Positions 48,336 through 58,646 are shown, counted from the first letter of the stretch. The stretch is DNA of 64,000 bases from Sphingorhabdus sp. YGSMI21 (GCF_002776575.1 NZ_CP022548.1:186001-250000), one strand, 5' to 3'. A program made the numbers and translations. The notes: generated by a model not told the origin, from the letters alone.

Positions 48336-49241
48336 CTAGCCCTTGCCGCGCGTCTTGGTCTTCCCGGGCTTGGCATTCTTCTCGATAAATTCGATGATCA
48401 GGCCCGCTACATCCTTGCCGGTGGCGTTTTCAATGCCTTCGAGCCCGGGCGAGCTGTTCACTTCCATGATCACCGGACCATGGTTGGAGCGCAACATGTC
48501 GACGCCGCAGACATTCAGGCCCATATGCTTGGCCGCACGGACCGCGGTCGAACGTTCTTCCGGCGTAATCTTCACGATCTGGGCGCTGCCGCCGCGATGC
48601 AAGTTGGAGCGGAAATCGTCCGGTGCACCGGTGCGCTTCATGGCGGCGACCACTTTGCCGCCCACGACCAGCGCGCGGATGTCGGTGCCGCCGGCTTCCT
48701 TGATGAATTCCTGTACCAGGATGTTCACGTTGGCGCCGCGGAAGGCCTCGATCACAGACTTGGCGCTCGACATGGTCTCGGCGAGCACCACACCGATGCC
48801 CTGGGTGCCTTCGAGCAATTTGATGACAACCGGCGGGCCGTTGACGGCCTTGATAATTTCCTCGGCCTGCTTCGGATCATTGGCATAAGCGGTCAGCGGC
48901 AAGCCGAGCCCGTATTTGGCCAGGATCTGCATCGACCGCAGCTTGTCCCGGCTACGGCCGATCGCCACGCTTTCGTTCAGCGGCCAGACCCCGGCCATCT
49001 CGAACTGCCGAACCACGGCGGTGCCATAGTTGGTGATAGATGCGCCAATCCGCGGGATCACGGCCTCATAGCCTTCCAGCGTTGCCCCGTCATAGGTGAT
49101 CGTCGGCCGATGGCTGGCGATGTTCACCGTGCAACGGGTTGTGTTCAATATGTCGAGCGTGTGGCCACGCTCTTCCGCTGCCGCAACAAACCTCTTGTGC
49201 GAATAAAGGTTCGGATTACGGGCGAGCATGGCGATTTTCAT
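48336..49241 (-). CDS. rimK: RimK family ATP-grasp glutamate ligase
   Basis: ATP-grasp ligase of 301 residues. In E. coli RimK adds glutamates to the C-terminus of ribosomal protein S6 and makes poly-alpha-glutamate. The N-terminal domain [19 protein letters not shown], the ATP-binding [15 protein letters not shown] and the metal-binding [15 protein letters not shown] are clear. It follows the RimB-like protease gene by 3 bp and gdhA lies just upstream of both. Confidence 0.92.
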   Translation of the reverse strand: MKIAMLARNPNLYSHKRFVAAAEERGHTLDILNTTRCTVNIASHRPTITYDGATLEGYEAVIPRIGASITNYGTAVVRQFEMAGVWPLNESVAIGRSRDKLRSMQILAKYGLGLPLTAYANDPKQAEEIIKAVNGPPVVIKLLEGTQGIGVVLAETMSSAKSVIEAFRGANVNILVQEFIKEAGGTDIRALVVGGKVVAAMKRTGAPDDFRSNLHRGGSAQIVKITPEERSTAVRAAKHMGLNVCGVDMLRSNHGPVIMEVNSSPGLEGIENATGKDVAGLIIEFIEKNAKPGKTKTRGKG

Positions 49242-49244
49242 AAA

Positions 49245-49724
49245 TTATCTTTCCTGGTGCCGGCCCAGCATCCAGCGCTTGGCGCTGTTGACGAGGAAGC
49301 CCCGCTTGAGCGCCCGGCGTCCTATCAGGACCGGGAATATCATTGATTGCCGATTGGCAAGAGTCATATGCCCGACCCACTCCAGTGGTCCGAGCTTCAT
49401 GACCGTTTCTATCACATAACGGGTTTGCATGACACCATTGCTACTCTTTATTCTGCGCTGGCCGTAAACCAGCGCTTCGCAATGATAGTCGGCTGTGCCC
49501 GCACCCATCGGAATGGTGAAACGAACATAGGGCTGCCCGTCTTTTTCAAACGGCTTAATATGGGTGGCGTGGAGCGAGGAGGTCGCTGCGCCGGTGTCGA
49601 CCTTGGCGTGGAGATTTCTGACCCCGAGGCCGGGGATGTCAATCAGCTCGCACCACCCGATTTCGCACGGCTCCCTGAGTTTTTTCGGGAGCGGTTTCAC
49701 CTTCGGGATATTTGCTTGCGCCAT
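49245..49724 (-). CDS. RimB-like retropepsin-fold protease (DUF785)
   Basis: Protein of about 159 residues with the aspartic-protease-like motif AKVDTGAATSSLHA and the second conserved segment FPVLIGRRALKRGFLV. In Pseudomonas the related RimB is encoded with RimK and trims or controls glutamate-modified S6. The ATG at 49724 was chosen; a TTG nine codons upstream is an alternative because neither start has a strong ribosome binding site. Coupled to rimK (3 bp). Confidence 0.85.
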   Translation of the reverse strand: MAQANIPKVKPLPKKLREPCEIGWCELIDIPGLGVRNLHAKVDTGAATSSLHATHIKPFEKDGQPYVRFTIPMGAGTADYHCEALVYGQRRIKSSNGVMQTRYVIETVMKLGPLEWVGHMTLANRQSMIFPVLIGRRALKRGFLVNSAKRWMLGRHQER

Positions 49725-49773
49725 CGACCGGATATCTGGCCGATGGCGCAATCTTGCGCAAGATAATTATAGT

Positions 49774-51129
49774 CTAGACGACGCCGTAAGCGAGCATGGC
49801 ATCGGCCACTTTCTTGAAGCCCGCGATATTGGCGCCCTTCACATAATCGACATAGCCGTCGCCCTGATCGCCATATTCGACGCATTTGCCGTGGATGCCC
49901 TGCATCAGTTCGGTCAGCATCTCGCCGAGCCGCTCGTGGTTCCAGCTGATCCGCTCGGCATTCTGGCTCATTTCGAGGCCGGAGACCGCGACGCCGCCGG
50001 CATTGGCCGCCTTGCCCGGTCCGTACATGATCTTCGCATCGTGGAAGACGTGGACGCCGTCCAGCGTGGTCGGCATGTTCGCGCCTTCCGATACGGCGAC
50101 CACGCCATTGGCGACCAATTCCCTGGCTTCCTCTTCGTTGAGTTCATTTTGCGTCGCGCAGGGCAAGGCCAGGTCGCAGGGCACGCTCCAGGGGCGCTTG
50201 CCTTCATGATAGGATGCGCCGGTGAAATGATCGGTATAGTCGCTGATCCGGCCCCGCGTATGGGTCTTGTGGTGCTTGACCCAGTCGATCTTCTCCTGGT
50301 CGATGCCATCGGGATCATGGATGAAGCCGCCGCTGTCCGACAGCGTCAGGACCTTGCCGCCCTGTTTGGTGATCTGCTCGGCGGCATGGGTCGCGACATT
50401 GCCGGAACCGGAGATCACCGCTGTCTTGCCGGCGATCGCGTCATTGCGGTGCTTGAGCATATTTTCCATGAAATAGACCGCGCCGTAGCCGGTCGCTTCG
50501 GGCCGCATCTGCGAGCCGCCATATTCGATGCCCTTGCCGGTCAGCACGCCTTCCCAGCGGTTGGTGATCCGCTTGTACTGGCCGAACATATAGCCGATCT
50601 CGCGCCCGCCCACGCCGATGTCGCCGGCAGGGACATCCGTGTCCGGTCCGATATGGCGATAGAGCTCGGTCATGAACGACTGGCAGAAGCGCATGACTTC
50701 GGCGTCAGACTTGCCCTTGGGGTTGAAATTTGCACCGCCCTTGCCGCCACCCATCGGCAGTCCGGTCAGCGCGTTTTTGAATGTCTGCTCGAAGGCGAGG
50801 AATTTCAGAACGCTCTCGGTTACGCTGGGGTGGAAACGGATGCCGCCCTTATAGGGGCCGATGGCATTGTTGTTCTGGACGCGGAAACCGCGCTGAACCC
50901 GGATGCAGTGATTGTCGTCTTCCCAGCAGACGCGAAAGGATACGACCCGGTCGGGTTCGGCTATCCGCCGCAAAATCTGTGCGCTGTGATAGGCTTCCTT
51001 GTCCTCGATGAAATCGAAAATATCCATCGCGACTTCCTGCACCGCCTGACAAAATTCAGGTTGGCCCGGATTGCGTTTCTTGACGCCCTCCATGAAAGTC
51101 GGAAAATCTACATGATCGGAAACGGCCAT
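49774..51129 (-). CDS. gdhA: NADP-specific glutamate dehydrogenase
   Basis: Hexameric glutamate dehydrogenase (2-oxoglutarate + NH4+ to glutamate), 451 residues. The substrate motif with catalytic Lys, LPMGGGKGGANFNPKGKSD, and the cofactor motif VISGSGNVATHAAE are typical of the bacterial biosynthetic class. It lies 50 bp upstream of the RimB-like gene and rimK, whose product uses glutamate as substrate. The transcript relation is likely but not certain. Confidence 0.95.
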   Translation of the reverse strand: MAVSDHVDFPTFMEGVKKRNPGQPEFCQAVQEVAMDIFDFIEDKEAYHSAQILRRIAEPDRVVSFRVCWEDDNHCIRVQRGFRVQNNNAIGPYKGGIRFHPSVTESVLKFLAFEQTFKNALTGLPMGGGKGGANFNPKGKSDAEVMRFCQSFMTELYRHIGPDTDVPAGDIGVGGREIGYMFGQYKRITNRWEGVLTGKGIEYGGSQMRPEATGYGAVYFMENMLKHRNDAIAGKTAVISGSGNVATHAAEQITKQGGKVLTLSDSGGFIHDPDGIDQEKIDWVKHHKTHTRGRISDYTDHFTGASYHEGKRPWSVPCDLALPCATQNELNEEEARELVANGVVAVSEGANMPTTLDGVHVFHDAKIMYGPGKAANAGGVAVSGLEMSQNAERISWNHERLGEMLTELMQGIHGKCVEYGDQGDGYVDYVKGANIAGFKKVADAMLAYGVV

Positions 51130-51261
51130 CGTCTACCCCCTCTTATATTCAATATCGGTACGACCCGTTTCCCCGTGGACGACGCATTCGAGTCGCCAAC
51201 AGGAGGAATACACAATAGAACTATTAGTCGGGCTAGGTAAAGTGTTGATATTGAGCCGAAA

Positions 51262-51888
51262 TCAGGGCGTATCTTCGGTCTCTTCATCGATCGGAGCGGT
51301 GGAATCCGCCGGAGCCTCTTCCCCGGCGTCCTCCGGTTCGCCGAATAATGCTGACAGCCGCTGCAACTGCTCACCGATTACGCCGTCCACCGCAGGAGCG
51401 ATCTGGTCGACGGGAAACTCCATATAGCCACCCACTTTATAGGTGAACCGGACCACGGTCTTGTCGGCCTGCGGCTGCAGCAACATGGTCAGCGTGGCGG
51501 TTACCGCTTCACCCTGCAGCGGGCCTAGCGCCCCCGATAGCCGCAGCATTTTGTGGTTGCGCGCATAGATCACGCGCATGTGCTGGACGCTGCCCTCGGA
51601 GCTCTTGATATTGTCGTCCGAGGTCGTCCGGATCAGCTCGCAAAAGCAACCGCCGGCCTGGGGCACGAGATAGAAATTCGCGGCATCGCCGGACCAGCTG
51701 TGATCGGGATTCCAGTAACGGGATGGCGCGATCATCGCCTTCCAGACAGATTCGCTGTCGCCGGCTATCACCGTCTGGTGCTGTACGGTGAAGCCATTGT
51801 CGGCCGTGTTGGTTACCTCGGCCTGCGCGGCGGTCATGCTGCAAAGCGCCGCCATTCCCCATATTGCGTGAAATGCCGGCTTGGCCAT
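51262..51888 (-). CDS. Secreted SRPBCC (START-like) domain protein
   Basis: Protein of 208 residues with a signal peptide (GMAALCSMTAAQAE) and a helix-grip body (VIAGDSESVWKAMIAPSRYW, then EAVTATLTMLLQPQADKTVV) seen in polyketide-cyclase-like SRPBCC proteins. The C-terminus is acidic (EDAGEEAPADS). It lies 24 bp after adk. Likely binds a hydrophobic ligand in the periplasm; the ligand is unknown. Confidence 0.75.
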   Translation of the reverse strand: MAKPAFHAIWGMAALCSMTAAQAEVTNTADNGFTVQHQTVIAGDSESVWKAMIAPSRYWNPDHSWSGDAANFYLVPQAGGCFCELIRTTSDDNIKSSEGSVQHMRVIYARNHKMLRLSGALGPLQGEAVTATLTMLLQPQADKTVVRFTYKVGGYMEFPVDQIAPAVDGVIGEQLQRLSALFGEPEDAGEEAPADSTAPIDEETEDTP

Positions 51889-51912
51889 GACCCTGTCCCC
51901 CCTCGGATTACT

Positions 51913-52560
51913 TCAAAGCGACAGCGCCGCCTCGATTGCTTCGTTGACTTCCGCCATGCTGCCCATGCCGTCAACCTTGCGGACGATGCCGCGTTTTTCG
52001 TAGATCGGCAAGATCGGTGCCGTCTTCGCGCGATATTCCTGCATGCGGGTGCGCACGGTTTCTTCATTGTCGTCGGGGCGCCGCTTGAATTCGCTGGAGC
52101 CACAAACGTCGCAGACGCCTTCAACCGCTGGCTTCTTGAAGATTTCGTGATAGCCTTCGCCGCATTTCCCGCAGGTGAAGCGCCCGACGATACGTTCGAC
52201 CAGCGCGTCTTCGTCGACACCCAGCTCGATAACATGGGACAAAGTACGGCCTCTTTCGGCCAATATTTCGTCCAGCGATTCAGCCTGCGCGGCGGTCCGG
52301 GGATAGCCGTCAAAAATAACGCCCTTTTCCGAACCAAGCTCGTCCAGCTTGTCGCCGATTATGCCGGAAACCACTTCATCGGGAACCAGCGCCCCGGCAT
52401 CCATCAGCGCCTTGGCCTTCTTGCCGACTTCGGTGCCGGCCTTTACCGCTGCACGCAGCATGTCACCCGTGGACAGTTGGACCATGCCATGTTCATCTTC
52501 GAGACGACTGGCCTGGGTCCCCTTCCCGGCACCCGGCGGTCCCAACAAAATAATGTCCAT
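51913..52560 (-). CDS. adk: Adenylate kinase
   Basis: Converts AMP + ATP to 2 ADP. The 215-residue long form has the P-loop GPPGAGKGT (7-15) and a zinc-type LID domain with Cys130, Cys133, Cys150 and Cys153, a feature lacking in E. coli adk. It follows secY by 44 bp as in many bacteria. Confidence 0.97.
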   Translation of the reverse strand: MDIILLGPPGAGKGTQASRLEDEHGMVQLSTGDMLRAAVKAGTEVGKKAKALMDAGALVPDEVVSGIIGDKLDELGSEKGVIFDGYPRTAAQAESLDEILAERGRTLSHVIELGVDEDALVERIVGRFTCGKCGEGYHEIFKKPAVEGVCDVCGSSEFKRRPDDNEETVRTRMQEYRAKTAPILPIYEKRGIVRKVDGMGSMAEVNEAIEAALSL

Positions 52561-52604
52561 GATTGTCCCCTGAAAATTATGATGAGTCTGAACTGCTGGG
52601 CTAT

Positions 52605-53978
52605 CTAGCGTTTACGCCGACCACCCTTGAGTTTGGCTTTCTTGAGCAGATCACCATATTGCAGCGCCAGCAAATGGCTCTGAATCTGTGTGACCGTGTC
52701 GACGGTGACATTGACGACGATCAACAGGCTGGTGCCGCCGAGGAAGAAGATCGGCAGACTGGTCTGGGCCATGACATATTCCGGCAGGACACAGACAAAG
52801 GCCAGATAGGCTGCGCCGACCACGGTGATGCGGGTCAGAACATAATCAAGATAATCAGCGGTATTCTTGCCCGGACGGATACCCGGAACAAAACCGCCAT
52901 TCTTCTTGAGATTCTCTGCCGTCTCTTCCGGGTTGAAGACAACCGCGGTGTAGAAGAAGCAGAAGAAGATGATGCCGGCGGCATAGAGCGCCATGTAGAG
53001 CGGCTGGCCATGGGCCAGATACTGGTTCAAGGAGATGACAAAATCGCCAAACCATGTTTCGCCGGCGGTCGCATTGCCGGCAAACTGGCTGACCGTCAGC
53101 GGCATCAGCAAGAGCGAGGATGCGAAGATCGGCGGGATCACGCCTGCGGTATTCACCTTGAGCGGCAAATGGCTGCGGTCGGCCTGCATGACACCATGCT
53201 GGGTGGCACGTTTCGGATATTGGATCAGCACCCGTCGCTGGGCGCGTTCCATAAAGCTGATGAACAGCACCAGACCGGCCACCATCGCAATCAGTCCGAC
53301 GATCGTCAGCGCGCTGATCGAACCGGTGCGGCTGCCTTCCATGAGGTTGGCGACAAAAGTCGGCATCTGCGCGACAATACCGGCCATGATGATCAGCGAG
53401 ATACCGTTGCCGATACCGCGGCTAGTGATCTGCTCACCCAGCCACATCAGGAAGAGCGTACCACCAACCAGACTGATAACAGCGCCGATACGGAACATAT
53501 AGCCGGGCTCGACCACAGCCTGCAGGCCGGATTGGGAAGCGAAGCTTTCCAGACCTACGGCAATGAAATAGCCCTGGACGGCGGTCAGGCCAACCGTGCC
53601 GTAGCGGGTATATTGATTGAGCTTCTTGCGTCCGGATTCGCCTTCTTTCTTGACCGCGGCCAGGGTCGGCGACAGCGCCGCCGCAAGCTGGACGACGATC
53701 GAAGCGGTAATATAGGGCATGACGCCCAGCGCGATCAGGCTCATCCGTTCCAGCGAACCGCCGGAAAATGTATTGAAAATGTCGAGAACGCCGCCGCGGG
53801 TCTGATCGTAGAGATCAGCCAGAACAACCGGATCCACGCCAGGCAGCGGAACAAAGCTGAGCAGACGGAAAATAACGAGCGCGCCAAGCGTAAACCAGAT
53901 GCGTTTCCGCAATTCGGTCGCTTCGCCAAATTTTGCCAGGTTGAGATTCGCTGCGACCTGATCGGCTCTTGATGCCAT
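52605..53978 (-). CDS. secY: Protein translocase subunit SecY
   Basis: Channel subunit of the Sec translocon, 457 residues, about ten membrane segments. Typical segments include VFIRLLSFVPLPGVDP-like first helix region, YITASIVVQL and EESGRKKLNQYTRYGT-like loop. It is separated from rplO by 199 bp containing a terminator, so it likely has its own promoter. Confidence 0.96.
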   Translation of the reverse strand: MASRADQVAANLNLAKFGEATELRKRIWFTLGALVIFRLLSFVPLPGVDPVVLADLYDQTRGGVLDIFNTFSGGSLERMSLIALGVMPYITASIVVQLAAALSPTLAAVKKEGESGRKKLNQYTRYGTVGLTAVQGYFIAVGLESFASQSGLQAVVEPGYMFRIGAVISLVGGTLFLMWLGEQITSRGIGNGISLIIMAGIVAQMPTFVANLMEGSRTGSISALTIVGLIAMVAGLVLFISFMERAQRRVLIQYPKRATQHGVMQADRSHLPLKVNTAGVIPPIFASSLLLMPLTVSQFAGNATAGETWFGDFVISLNQYLAHGQPLYMALYAAGIIFFCFFYTAVVFNPEETAENLKKNGGFVPGIRPGKNTADYLDYVLTRITVVGAAYLAFVCVLPEYVMAQTSLPIFFLGGTSLLIVVNVTVDTVTQIQSHLLALQYGDLLKKAKLKGGRRKR

Positions 53979-54143
53979 GCTTGACTTCCCTGCCCACTAT
54001 TAGTTTGCAACGCGCCCCTGCGGAGGCAGAGGCCCATCTCCAACTATTGCGACTTGTTGCAATCTCCGGAGATGAATAGCTGCGTGTGCAACTATGCAAC
54101 CCGCCCCATATCGGATGTTAATGCATCAAAAACAAGGGGCCAG

Positions 54144-54171
54144 AAAAAGAGGCGCTAAAACTAGCGCCTCT
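54144..54171 (-). terminator. Terminator between rplO and secY
   Basis: A perfect 10-bp stem AGAGGCGCTA (54148-54157) / TAGCGCCTCT (54162-54171) with a 4-nt loop is followed on the minus strand by TTTTC. It starts 7 bp after the rplO stop. The remaining 165 bp up to secY must contain the secY promoter, which I could not place with confidence. Confidence 0.85.
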
Positions 54172-54177
54172 CGAAGA

Positions 54178-54732
54178 TCAATCGTTCTTTTTCGCCTTGT
54201 TAGCGGCTTTTTTCTCGCGCGCTGGCTTGGAAGCTACAGCCTTTTTCTCGCCCTTGGGCCGGCGCTCGCCACCCGCTGGAAGAATTTCGACCTTGCCGCC
54301 CGCTTTTTCGACCGCTGCAACAGCAGCTTTCGAAGCACCGGCAACGGCGATCGTGATTTTGGACTTCAGTTCACCCTTGGCAAGCAGACGAACGCCGTCC
54401 TTGCCGCCACGAGCGAGACCAGCAGCCTTCAGGGTTGCGTGATCGATCGTGCCTTTGCCGTCGAGGCTTTTGCTGTCGAGGAACTTCTGGATCATGCCCA
54501 GGTTCACTTCCGCATAGTCGGTACCGAACGGGTTGTTGAAACCACGCTTCGGAAGACGCATGTGGAGCGGCATCTGGCCGCCTTCAAATCCGTTGATCGA
54601 AACACCGGAACGGGATTTCTGGCCCTTTTGGCCACGTCCGCCGGTCTTGCCTTTGCCCGAGCCAATGCCGCGGCCAATACGCATGCGCGACTTGCGCGCG
54701 CCTTCATTGTCTTTAAGTTCGTTCAGTTTCAT
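54178..54732 (-). CDS. rplO: 50S ribosomal protein L15 (uL15)
   Basis: Large-subunit protein of 184 residues, longer than the E. coli protein (144) because of a Lys/Ala-rich tail after about 150 ([16 protein letters not shown]). N-terminal [20 protein letters not shown] and the glycine-rich [16 protein letters not shown] are typical. A terminator follows directly. Confidence 0.97.
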   Translation of the reverse strand: MKLNELKDNEGARKSRMRIGRGIGSGKGKTGGRGQKGQKSRSGVSINGFEGGQMPLHMRLPKRGFNNPFGTDYAEVNLGMIQKFLDSKSLDGKGTIDHATLKAAGLARGGKDGVRLLAKGELKSKITIAVAGASKAAVAAVEKAGGKVEILPAGGERRPKGEKKAVASKPAREKKAANKAKKND

Positions 54733-54777
54733 GTCTTGTACTCGCTTTCGCTTTTATTCGCACGGAAGTCCGGGATA

Positions 54778-54957
54778 TTATCCTTCGAGAACTTCCACCA
54801 GATGATGTACCTTGCCGATCATGCCGCGGACTTCAGCGGTATCTTCCAGTTCGGAAACACGGTGCATCTTGTTGAGGCCGAGACCGATCAGCGTCTTGCG
54901 CTGCGATTCCGGACGACGGATCGGTGAACCGATCTGCTTGATCTTAATTTTCGCCAT
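54778..54957 (-). CDS. rpmD: 50S ribosomal protein L30 (uL30)
   Basis: Small protein of 59 residues with [20 protein letters not shown] and LGLNKMHRV. The ATG at 54957 was preferred to the TTG one codon upstream. Confidence 0.96.
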   Translation of the reverse strand: MAKIKIKQIGSPIRRPESQRKTLIGLGLNKMHRVSELEDTAEVRGMIGKVHHLVEVLEG

Positions 54958-54962
54958 CAAAA

Positions 54963-55727
54963 TTACTCCGTAACTGCCGCGGCATCTGCTGCCACTTCAG
55001 CAGCCGAACCACCGGCACGTGCAAGCAGGTCGGTCACTTTCTTGCCGCGACGCTGGGACACGGCCTTCGGGCTGGACTGATCGGCCAGTGCGGCAAAAGT
55101 TGCGCGGATCATGTTGTAGGGATTGGCTGTACCATTCGACTTGGTCACAACGTCGGAAACGCCGAGGCTTTCGAAAACGGCACGCATTGGACCACCGGCA
55201 ATGATACCGGTACCCGGAGGCGCCGAACGTACGGTCACGTTACCCGCGCCGAAGTGGCCAGTGCCATCATGATGCAGCGTGCGGCCTTCGCGAAGCGGTA
55301 CACGAACCATCGATTTCTTTGCAGCAGCGGTTGCCTTGGTAATAGCTTCCGGCACTTCGCGCGCCTTGCCCTTGCCGAAGCCGGCCCGGCCCTTGCCGTC
55401 GCCGACAACAACCAATGCTGCGAAACCGAAGCGCTTACCGCCCTTAACAGTCTTGGAAACGCGGTTGATGTGAACCAGTTTCTCGATCAGCTCTTCGCCG
55501 CCGTCATTATTGTTGCCACGGCCGCCGCGATTGTTGCGTCCGCCGCCACGATTGTCACGACCGCCACCGCGGTTGTCACGATTGCCACCGCCACGGTTTC
55601 CACCGCGCGACTGACGCTCCGGACCACCGGTTTTGGCTTCGGGTGCTACAGCTGCTTCAGGCTGATTGCCTTCGCCAGTTGTACCCGGCTGTGCCGCGCC
55701 TTCTGGTGTTGTTTTTTCATCAGCCAT
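54963..55727 (-). CDS. rpsE: 30S ribosomal protein S5 (uS5) with RGG-rich N-terminal extension
   Basis: Small-subunit protein of 254 residues against 167 in E. coli. The conserved S5 body starts near residue 78 ([20 protein letters not shown]). Residues 1-40 are acidic/Pro/Ala-rich and residues 41-74 are RGG repeats ([20 protein letters not shown]), a likely disordered RNA-binding arm. The C-terminus is also extended. The ATG at 55727 follows GGAG, 1 bp after rplR; a start 8 codons upstream would overlap rplR. Confidence 0.95.
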   Translation of the reverse strand: MADEKTTPEGAAQPGTTGEGNQPEAAVAPEAKTGGPERQSRGGNRGGGNRDNRGGGRDNRGGGRNNRGGRGNNNDGGEELIEKLVHINRVSKTVKGGKRFGFAALVVVGDGKGRAGFGKGKAREVPEAITKATAAAKKSMVRVPLREGRTLHHDGTGHFGAGNVTVRSAPPGTGIIAGGPMRAVFESLGVSDVVTKSNGTANPYNMIRATFAALADQSSPKAVSQRRGKKVTDLLARAGGSAAEVAADAAAVTE

Positions 55728-55728
55728 A

Positions 55729-56082
55729 TTAAAACTCCAATCCGCCTTCACGTGCTGCGTCGGCCAGAGCCTTCACACGTCCGTGAAACAGGAACCCGCC
55801 ACGGTCAAAAATTACTTCTTTAACGCCCGCCTTCTTGGCAGCTTCGGCAACGCGCTTGCCGACATCGGCCGCGGCTTTGCTATCCGCACCGGTTTTGACT
55901 TTGGACGCTTTGTCGATGGTCGAAGCGGAAGCCAGCGTTTTGCCCTCGGCATCGTCGATAACCTGGGCATAGATGTGCCGGCTCGTGCGATGCACGGACA
56001 AACGAGGCTTTGAGAGCCCGCGCTTCCGCAATTTGCTGCGTACGCGTTGCTGGCGCCGTTTGAACTGAGAAATATTCGCCAT
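55729..56082 (-). CDS. rplR: 50S ribosomal protein L18 (uL18)
   Basis: 5S-rRNA-binding protein of 117 residues with [14 protein letters not shown] and [17 protein letters not shown]; usual length and position between rplF and rpsE. Confidence 0.97.
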   Translation of the reverse strand: MANISQFKRRQQRVRSKLRKRGLSKPRLSVHRTSRHIYAQVIDDAEGKTLASASTIDKASKVKTGADSKAAADVGKRVAEAAKKAGVKEVIFDRGGFLFHGRVKALADAAREGGLEF

Positions 56083-56085
56083 GGC

Positions 56086-56619
56086 TTATTTCTTCTTCCC
56101 TTCTTTGCGGAAAATATATTCGCCGCGATATTTGATGCCCTTGCCCTTATACGGTTCGGGCTTGCGCCAGCGCCGGATTTCGGCAGCGACCTGGCCAACT
56201 TGCTGTTTGTCCATGCCGGTGATTTCGATCGTCGTCTGGTCAGGCGTCTTGATCTCGATGCCGTCCGGGATCGCGAAATTCACGTCATGGCTGTAACCGA
56301 GTTGCAGGTTCAGGTTCTTGCCCTGAGCCGCCGCACGATAACCAACGCCGTTGATTTCCAGAACCTTGGTGAAGCCGGAGGTTACACCGTCGACCAGATT
56401 CTGGACCAGCGTGCGCTGCATTCCCCAGAATGCACGAGCGGTTTTCGACTTGTTTGCTGGCTTGACCAGCAATCCACCGTCGCCCAGTTCGTAAGTCAGG
56501 TCGTCAACCATCGGGGTCGAAAGCTCGCCCTTGGGTCCTTTGACCTTGACCAGACCATCTTCCATCACGGCGGTGACGCCGTCCGGAATAGCCACAGATT
56601 TTTTGCCAATACGGGACAT
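56086..56619 (-). CDS. rplF: 50S ribosomal protein L6 (uL6)
   Basis: Large-subunit protein of 177 residues beginning [15 protein letters not shown] and ending with the conserved [15 protein letters not shown] segment and a basic tail. Confidence 0.97.
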   Translation of the reverse strand: MSRIGKKSVAIPDGVTAVMEDGLVKVKGPKGELSTPMVDDLTYELGDGGLLVKPANKSKTARAFWGMQRTLVQNLVDGVTSGFTKVLEINGVGYRAAAQGKNLNLQLGYSHDVNFAIPDGIEIKTPDQTTIEITGMDKQQVGQVAAEIRRWRKPEPYKGKGIKYRGEYIFRKEGKKK

Positions 56620-56621
56620 GA

Positions 56622-57017
56622 TTAGAATACCTCAGCCAGTACTTCGCCGCCGACCTTCGCCTGACGCGCTTCCGCGTCAGAGAGAACACCTTGTGGCGTC
56701 GATACGATTGTTATGCCCAAGCCGTTGCGAACCCGTGGCAGATCTTCCGAACCGCTATAGACGCGACGACCAGGCTTTGAAACACGGGCCACGTGGCGAA
56801 TTGCCGGCTGACCTTCAAAATATTTCAGTTCAATCCGCAGACCGGGGTGCTTGTTGACCTCTTCTTCGCTGTAGCCACGAATATAACCTTCGCGCTGCAA
56901 CACTTCGAGGACGGCACCACGCAATTTGGACGCAGGCGTTACGACGCTGTCCTTGCGTGCCTGTTGTCCGTTACGGATACGGGTGAGCATGTCACCCAAG
57001 GGATCGGTAAAAGCCAT
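56622..57017 (-). CDS. rpsH: 30S ribosomal protein S8 (uS8)
   Basis: Small-subunit rRNA-binding protein of 131 residues: [14 protein letters not shown] at the N-terminus and [20 protein letters not shown] at the C-terminal half. Usual place between rpsN and rplF. Confidence 0.97.
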   Translation of the reverse strand: MAFTDPLGDMLTRIRNGQQARKDSVVTPASKLRGAVLEVLQREGYIRGYSEEEVNKHPGLRIELKYFEGQPAIRHVARVSKPGRRVYSGSEDLPRVRNGLGITIVSTPQGVLSDAEARQAKVGGEVLAEVF

Positions 57018-57029
57018 ATTATCTCTCCC

Positions 57030-57335
57030 TTACCAGCTTGATTTCGTTACGCCGGGAATCAGACCTTTATTGGCCATGTCTCTCAGCTCGATGCGGCACA
57101 GGCGGAACTTGCGGTAATAGCCGCGCGGACGTCCTGTGGTTTCACAGCGGTTGCGCACGCGGGTTGGATTCGCGTTGCGCGGAATTTCCGCCATTTTCAG
57201 GCGCGCCATCAGCCGTTCGGTCTCGTCGAGAGACTGATCCGATGCCATCGCCTTCAGTTTCGCATAACGGCCGGCGTATTTCTTCACCATCCGTTTGCGT
57301 TTTTCGTTTCTGTTAATGGAACTCAGTTTCGCCAT
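57030..57335 (-). CDS. rpsN: 30S ribosomal protein S14 (uS14), zinc-free type
   Basis: Protein of 101 residues, the long form without the CxxC zinc site. [20 protein letters not shown] and [16 protein letters not shown] are the conserved C-terminal segments. Confidence 0.97.
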   Translation of the reverse strand: MAKLSSINRNEKRKRMVKKYAGRYAKLKAMASDQSLDETERLMARLKMAEIPRNANPTRVRNRCETTGRPRGYYRKFRLCRIELRDMANKGLIPGVTKSSW

Positions 57336-57372
57336 GACTTAAGTTCTCGTCCTTCCGTATAATGAAGCGCGC

Positions 57373-57960
57373 TTACGCGGCTTCTTTTTCTTCCGATTGT
57401 TCCTCTTTGGGGAACGGGAAACCGAACAATGCCAGAAGCGCACGCGCCTCGTCGTCTGTTTTTGCTGTAGTCGTCACAATCACGTCCATGCCGCGGACAA
57501 CGTCGATGTTGTCATAGGCGATCTCGGGGAAAATGATCTGCTCTTTCAGGCCCATGGCAAAATTGCCGCGTCCGTCAAAGCTTTTCGGATTCAGACCCCT
57601 GAAATCCCGGATGCGAGGCATGGCAACGGTAACCAGACGATCGATAAATTCGTACATCCGTTCCCGGCGCAGATTGACCTTGCAGCCAATCGGCATGCCT
57701 TCACGCAATTTGAACGTCGCGATCGAGTTTTTCGCCTTGGTGATCACTGGCTTCTGGCCGGCAATCAATTCCATTTCGGCTGCAGCGGTCGCAACTTTCT
57801 TCTTGTCCTGACTACCTTCGCCAACACCCATGTTGATGGTAACCATGGTGATCCGAGGAACTTCCATGGCGTTGCTGTAGTTGAACTTTTCCTGCATCGC
57901 CTTGACGATTTCATCGTCATATTTCTTGCGCATGCGAGGGATATATTTTTTATCAGCCAT
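57373..57960 (-). CDS. rplE: 50S ribosomal protein L5 (uL5)
   Basis: 5S-rRNA-binding protein of 195 residues with [18 protein letters not shown] and [15 protein letters not shown]. An acidic tail follows position 180. The start overlaps the end of rplX by 8 nt. Confidence 0.97.
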   Translation of the reverse strand: MADKKYIPRMRKKYDDEIVKAMQEKFNYSNAMEVPRITMVTINMGVGEGSQDKKKVATAAAEMELIAGQKPVITKAKNSIATFKLREGMPIGCKVNLRRERMYEFIDRLVTVAMPRIRDFRGLNPKSFDGRGNFAMGLKEQIIFPEIAYDNIDVVRGMDVIVTTTAKTDDEARALLALFGFPFPKEEQSEEKEAA

Positions 57961-58276
57961 CGACTTTCTCCCCGGACTTTACAGCGATCCGCTGCATCTT
58001 TCCGTCTTCTGTCTTTTCAAATCTGACGCGTGTCGGCTTGCCGTCTTTCGGATCCGCCACAGCGACTTTGCTGATGTGCATCGCCGCTTCGCGCCGCTCG
58101 AGACCACCCTGGGGATTGGCCTGGGTCGGTTTGCGGTGGCGCACAGCAATGTTCACGCCGGAAACGATGACCTTGTCATCTTTCGGCATCACCTTGGTGA
58201 CTTCACCCGACTTGCCCTTGTCCTTGCCGGACAGGATCACGACGGTATCGCCTTTTTTGATCTTTGCATTGGCCAT
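57953..58276 (-). CDS. rplX: 50S ribosomal protein L24 (uL24)
   Basis: Assembly protein of 107 residues, with the KOW motif [20 protein letters not shown] at the N-terminus. Overlaps rplE by 8 nt and follows rplN by 1 bp. Confidence 0.97.
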   Translation of the reverse strand: MANAKIKKGDTVVILSGKDKGKSGEVTKVMPKDDKVIVSGVNIAVRHRKPTQANPQGGLERREAAMHISKVAVADPKDGKPTRVRFEKTEDGKMQRIAVKSGEKVDG

Positions 58277-58277
58277 T

Positions 58278-58646
58278 TTAGAGCACCTCCGGCGCTAGGC
58301 TGATGATTTTCATATGCTTTTTCGCACGCAGTTCACGAACCACGGGGCCAAAAATACGGGTGCCGATTGGCTCCTGGTTGTTGTTCACCAAAACCGCAGC
58401 ATTGCTGTCGAACCGAATGACCGATCCGTCCTTGCGACGAATGTCCTTCTTGGTACGAACGATCACCGCACGGTGAACGTCGCCCTTCTTGACCTTGCCG
58501 CGCGGCGCTGCTTCCTTGATCGACACGACAATGATGTCGCCGACGCCGGCAAAGCGACGCTTCGAGCCGCCCAGCACCTTGATGCACTGCACGCGTTTGG
58601 CGCCGCTATTGTCAGCGACCTCCAGGTTCGATTGCATCTGGATCAT
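58278..58646 (-). CDS. rplN: 50S ribosomal protein L14 (uL14)
   Basis: Protein of 122 residues beginning [20 protein letters not shown] and ending LAPEVL; usual length. An 80-bp gap to rpsQ contains a short CACCCCGGCAGACCCGGG palindrome-like stretch. Confidence 0.97.
   Translation of the reverse strand: MIQMQSNLEVADNSGAKRVQCIKVLGGSKRRFAGVGDIIVVSIKEAAPRGKVKKGDVHRAVIVRTKKDIRRKDGSVIRFDSNAAVLVNNNQEPIGTRIFGPVVRELRAKKHMKIISLAPEVL

Noticed and set aside
49564..51240. Plus-strand open frame of about 560 codons opposite gdhA
   Set aside because: gdhA on the minus strand has all conserved motifs; the frame is its antisense shadow.
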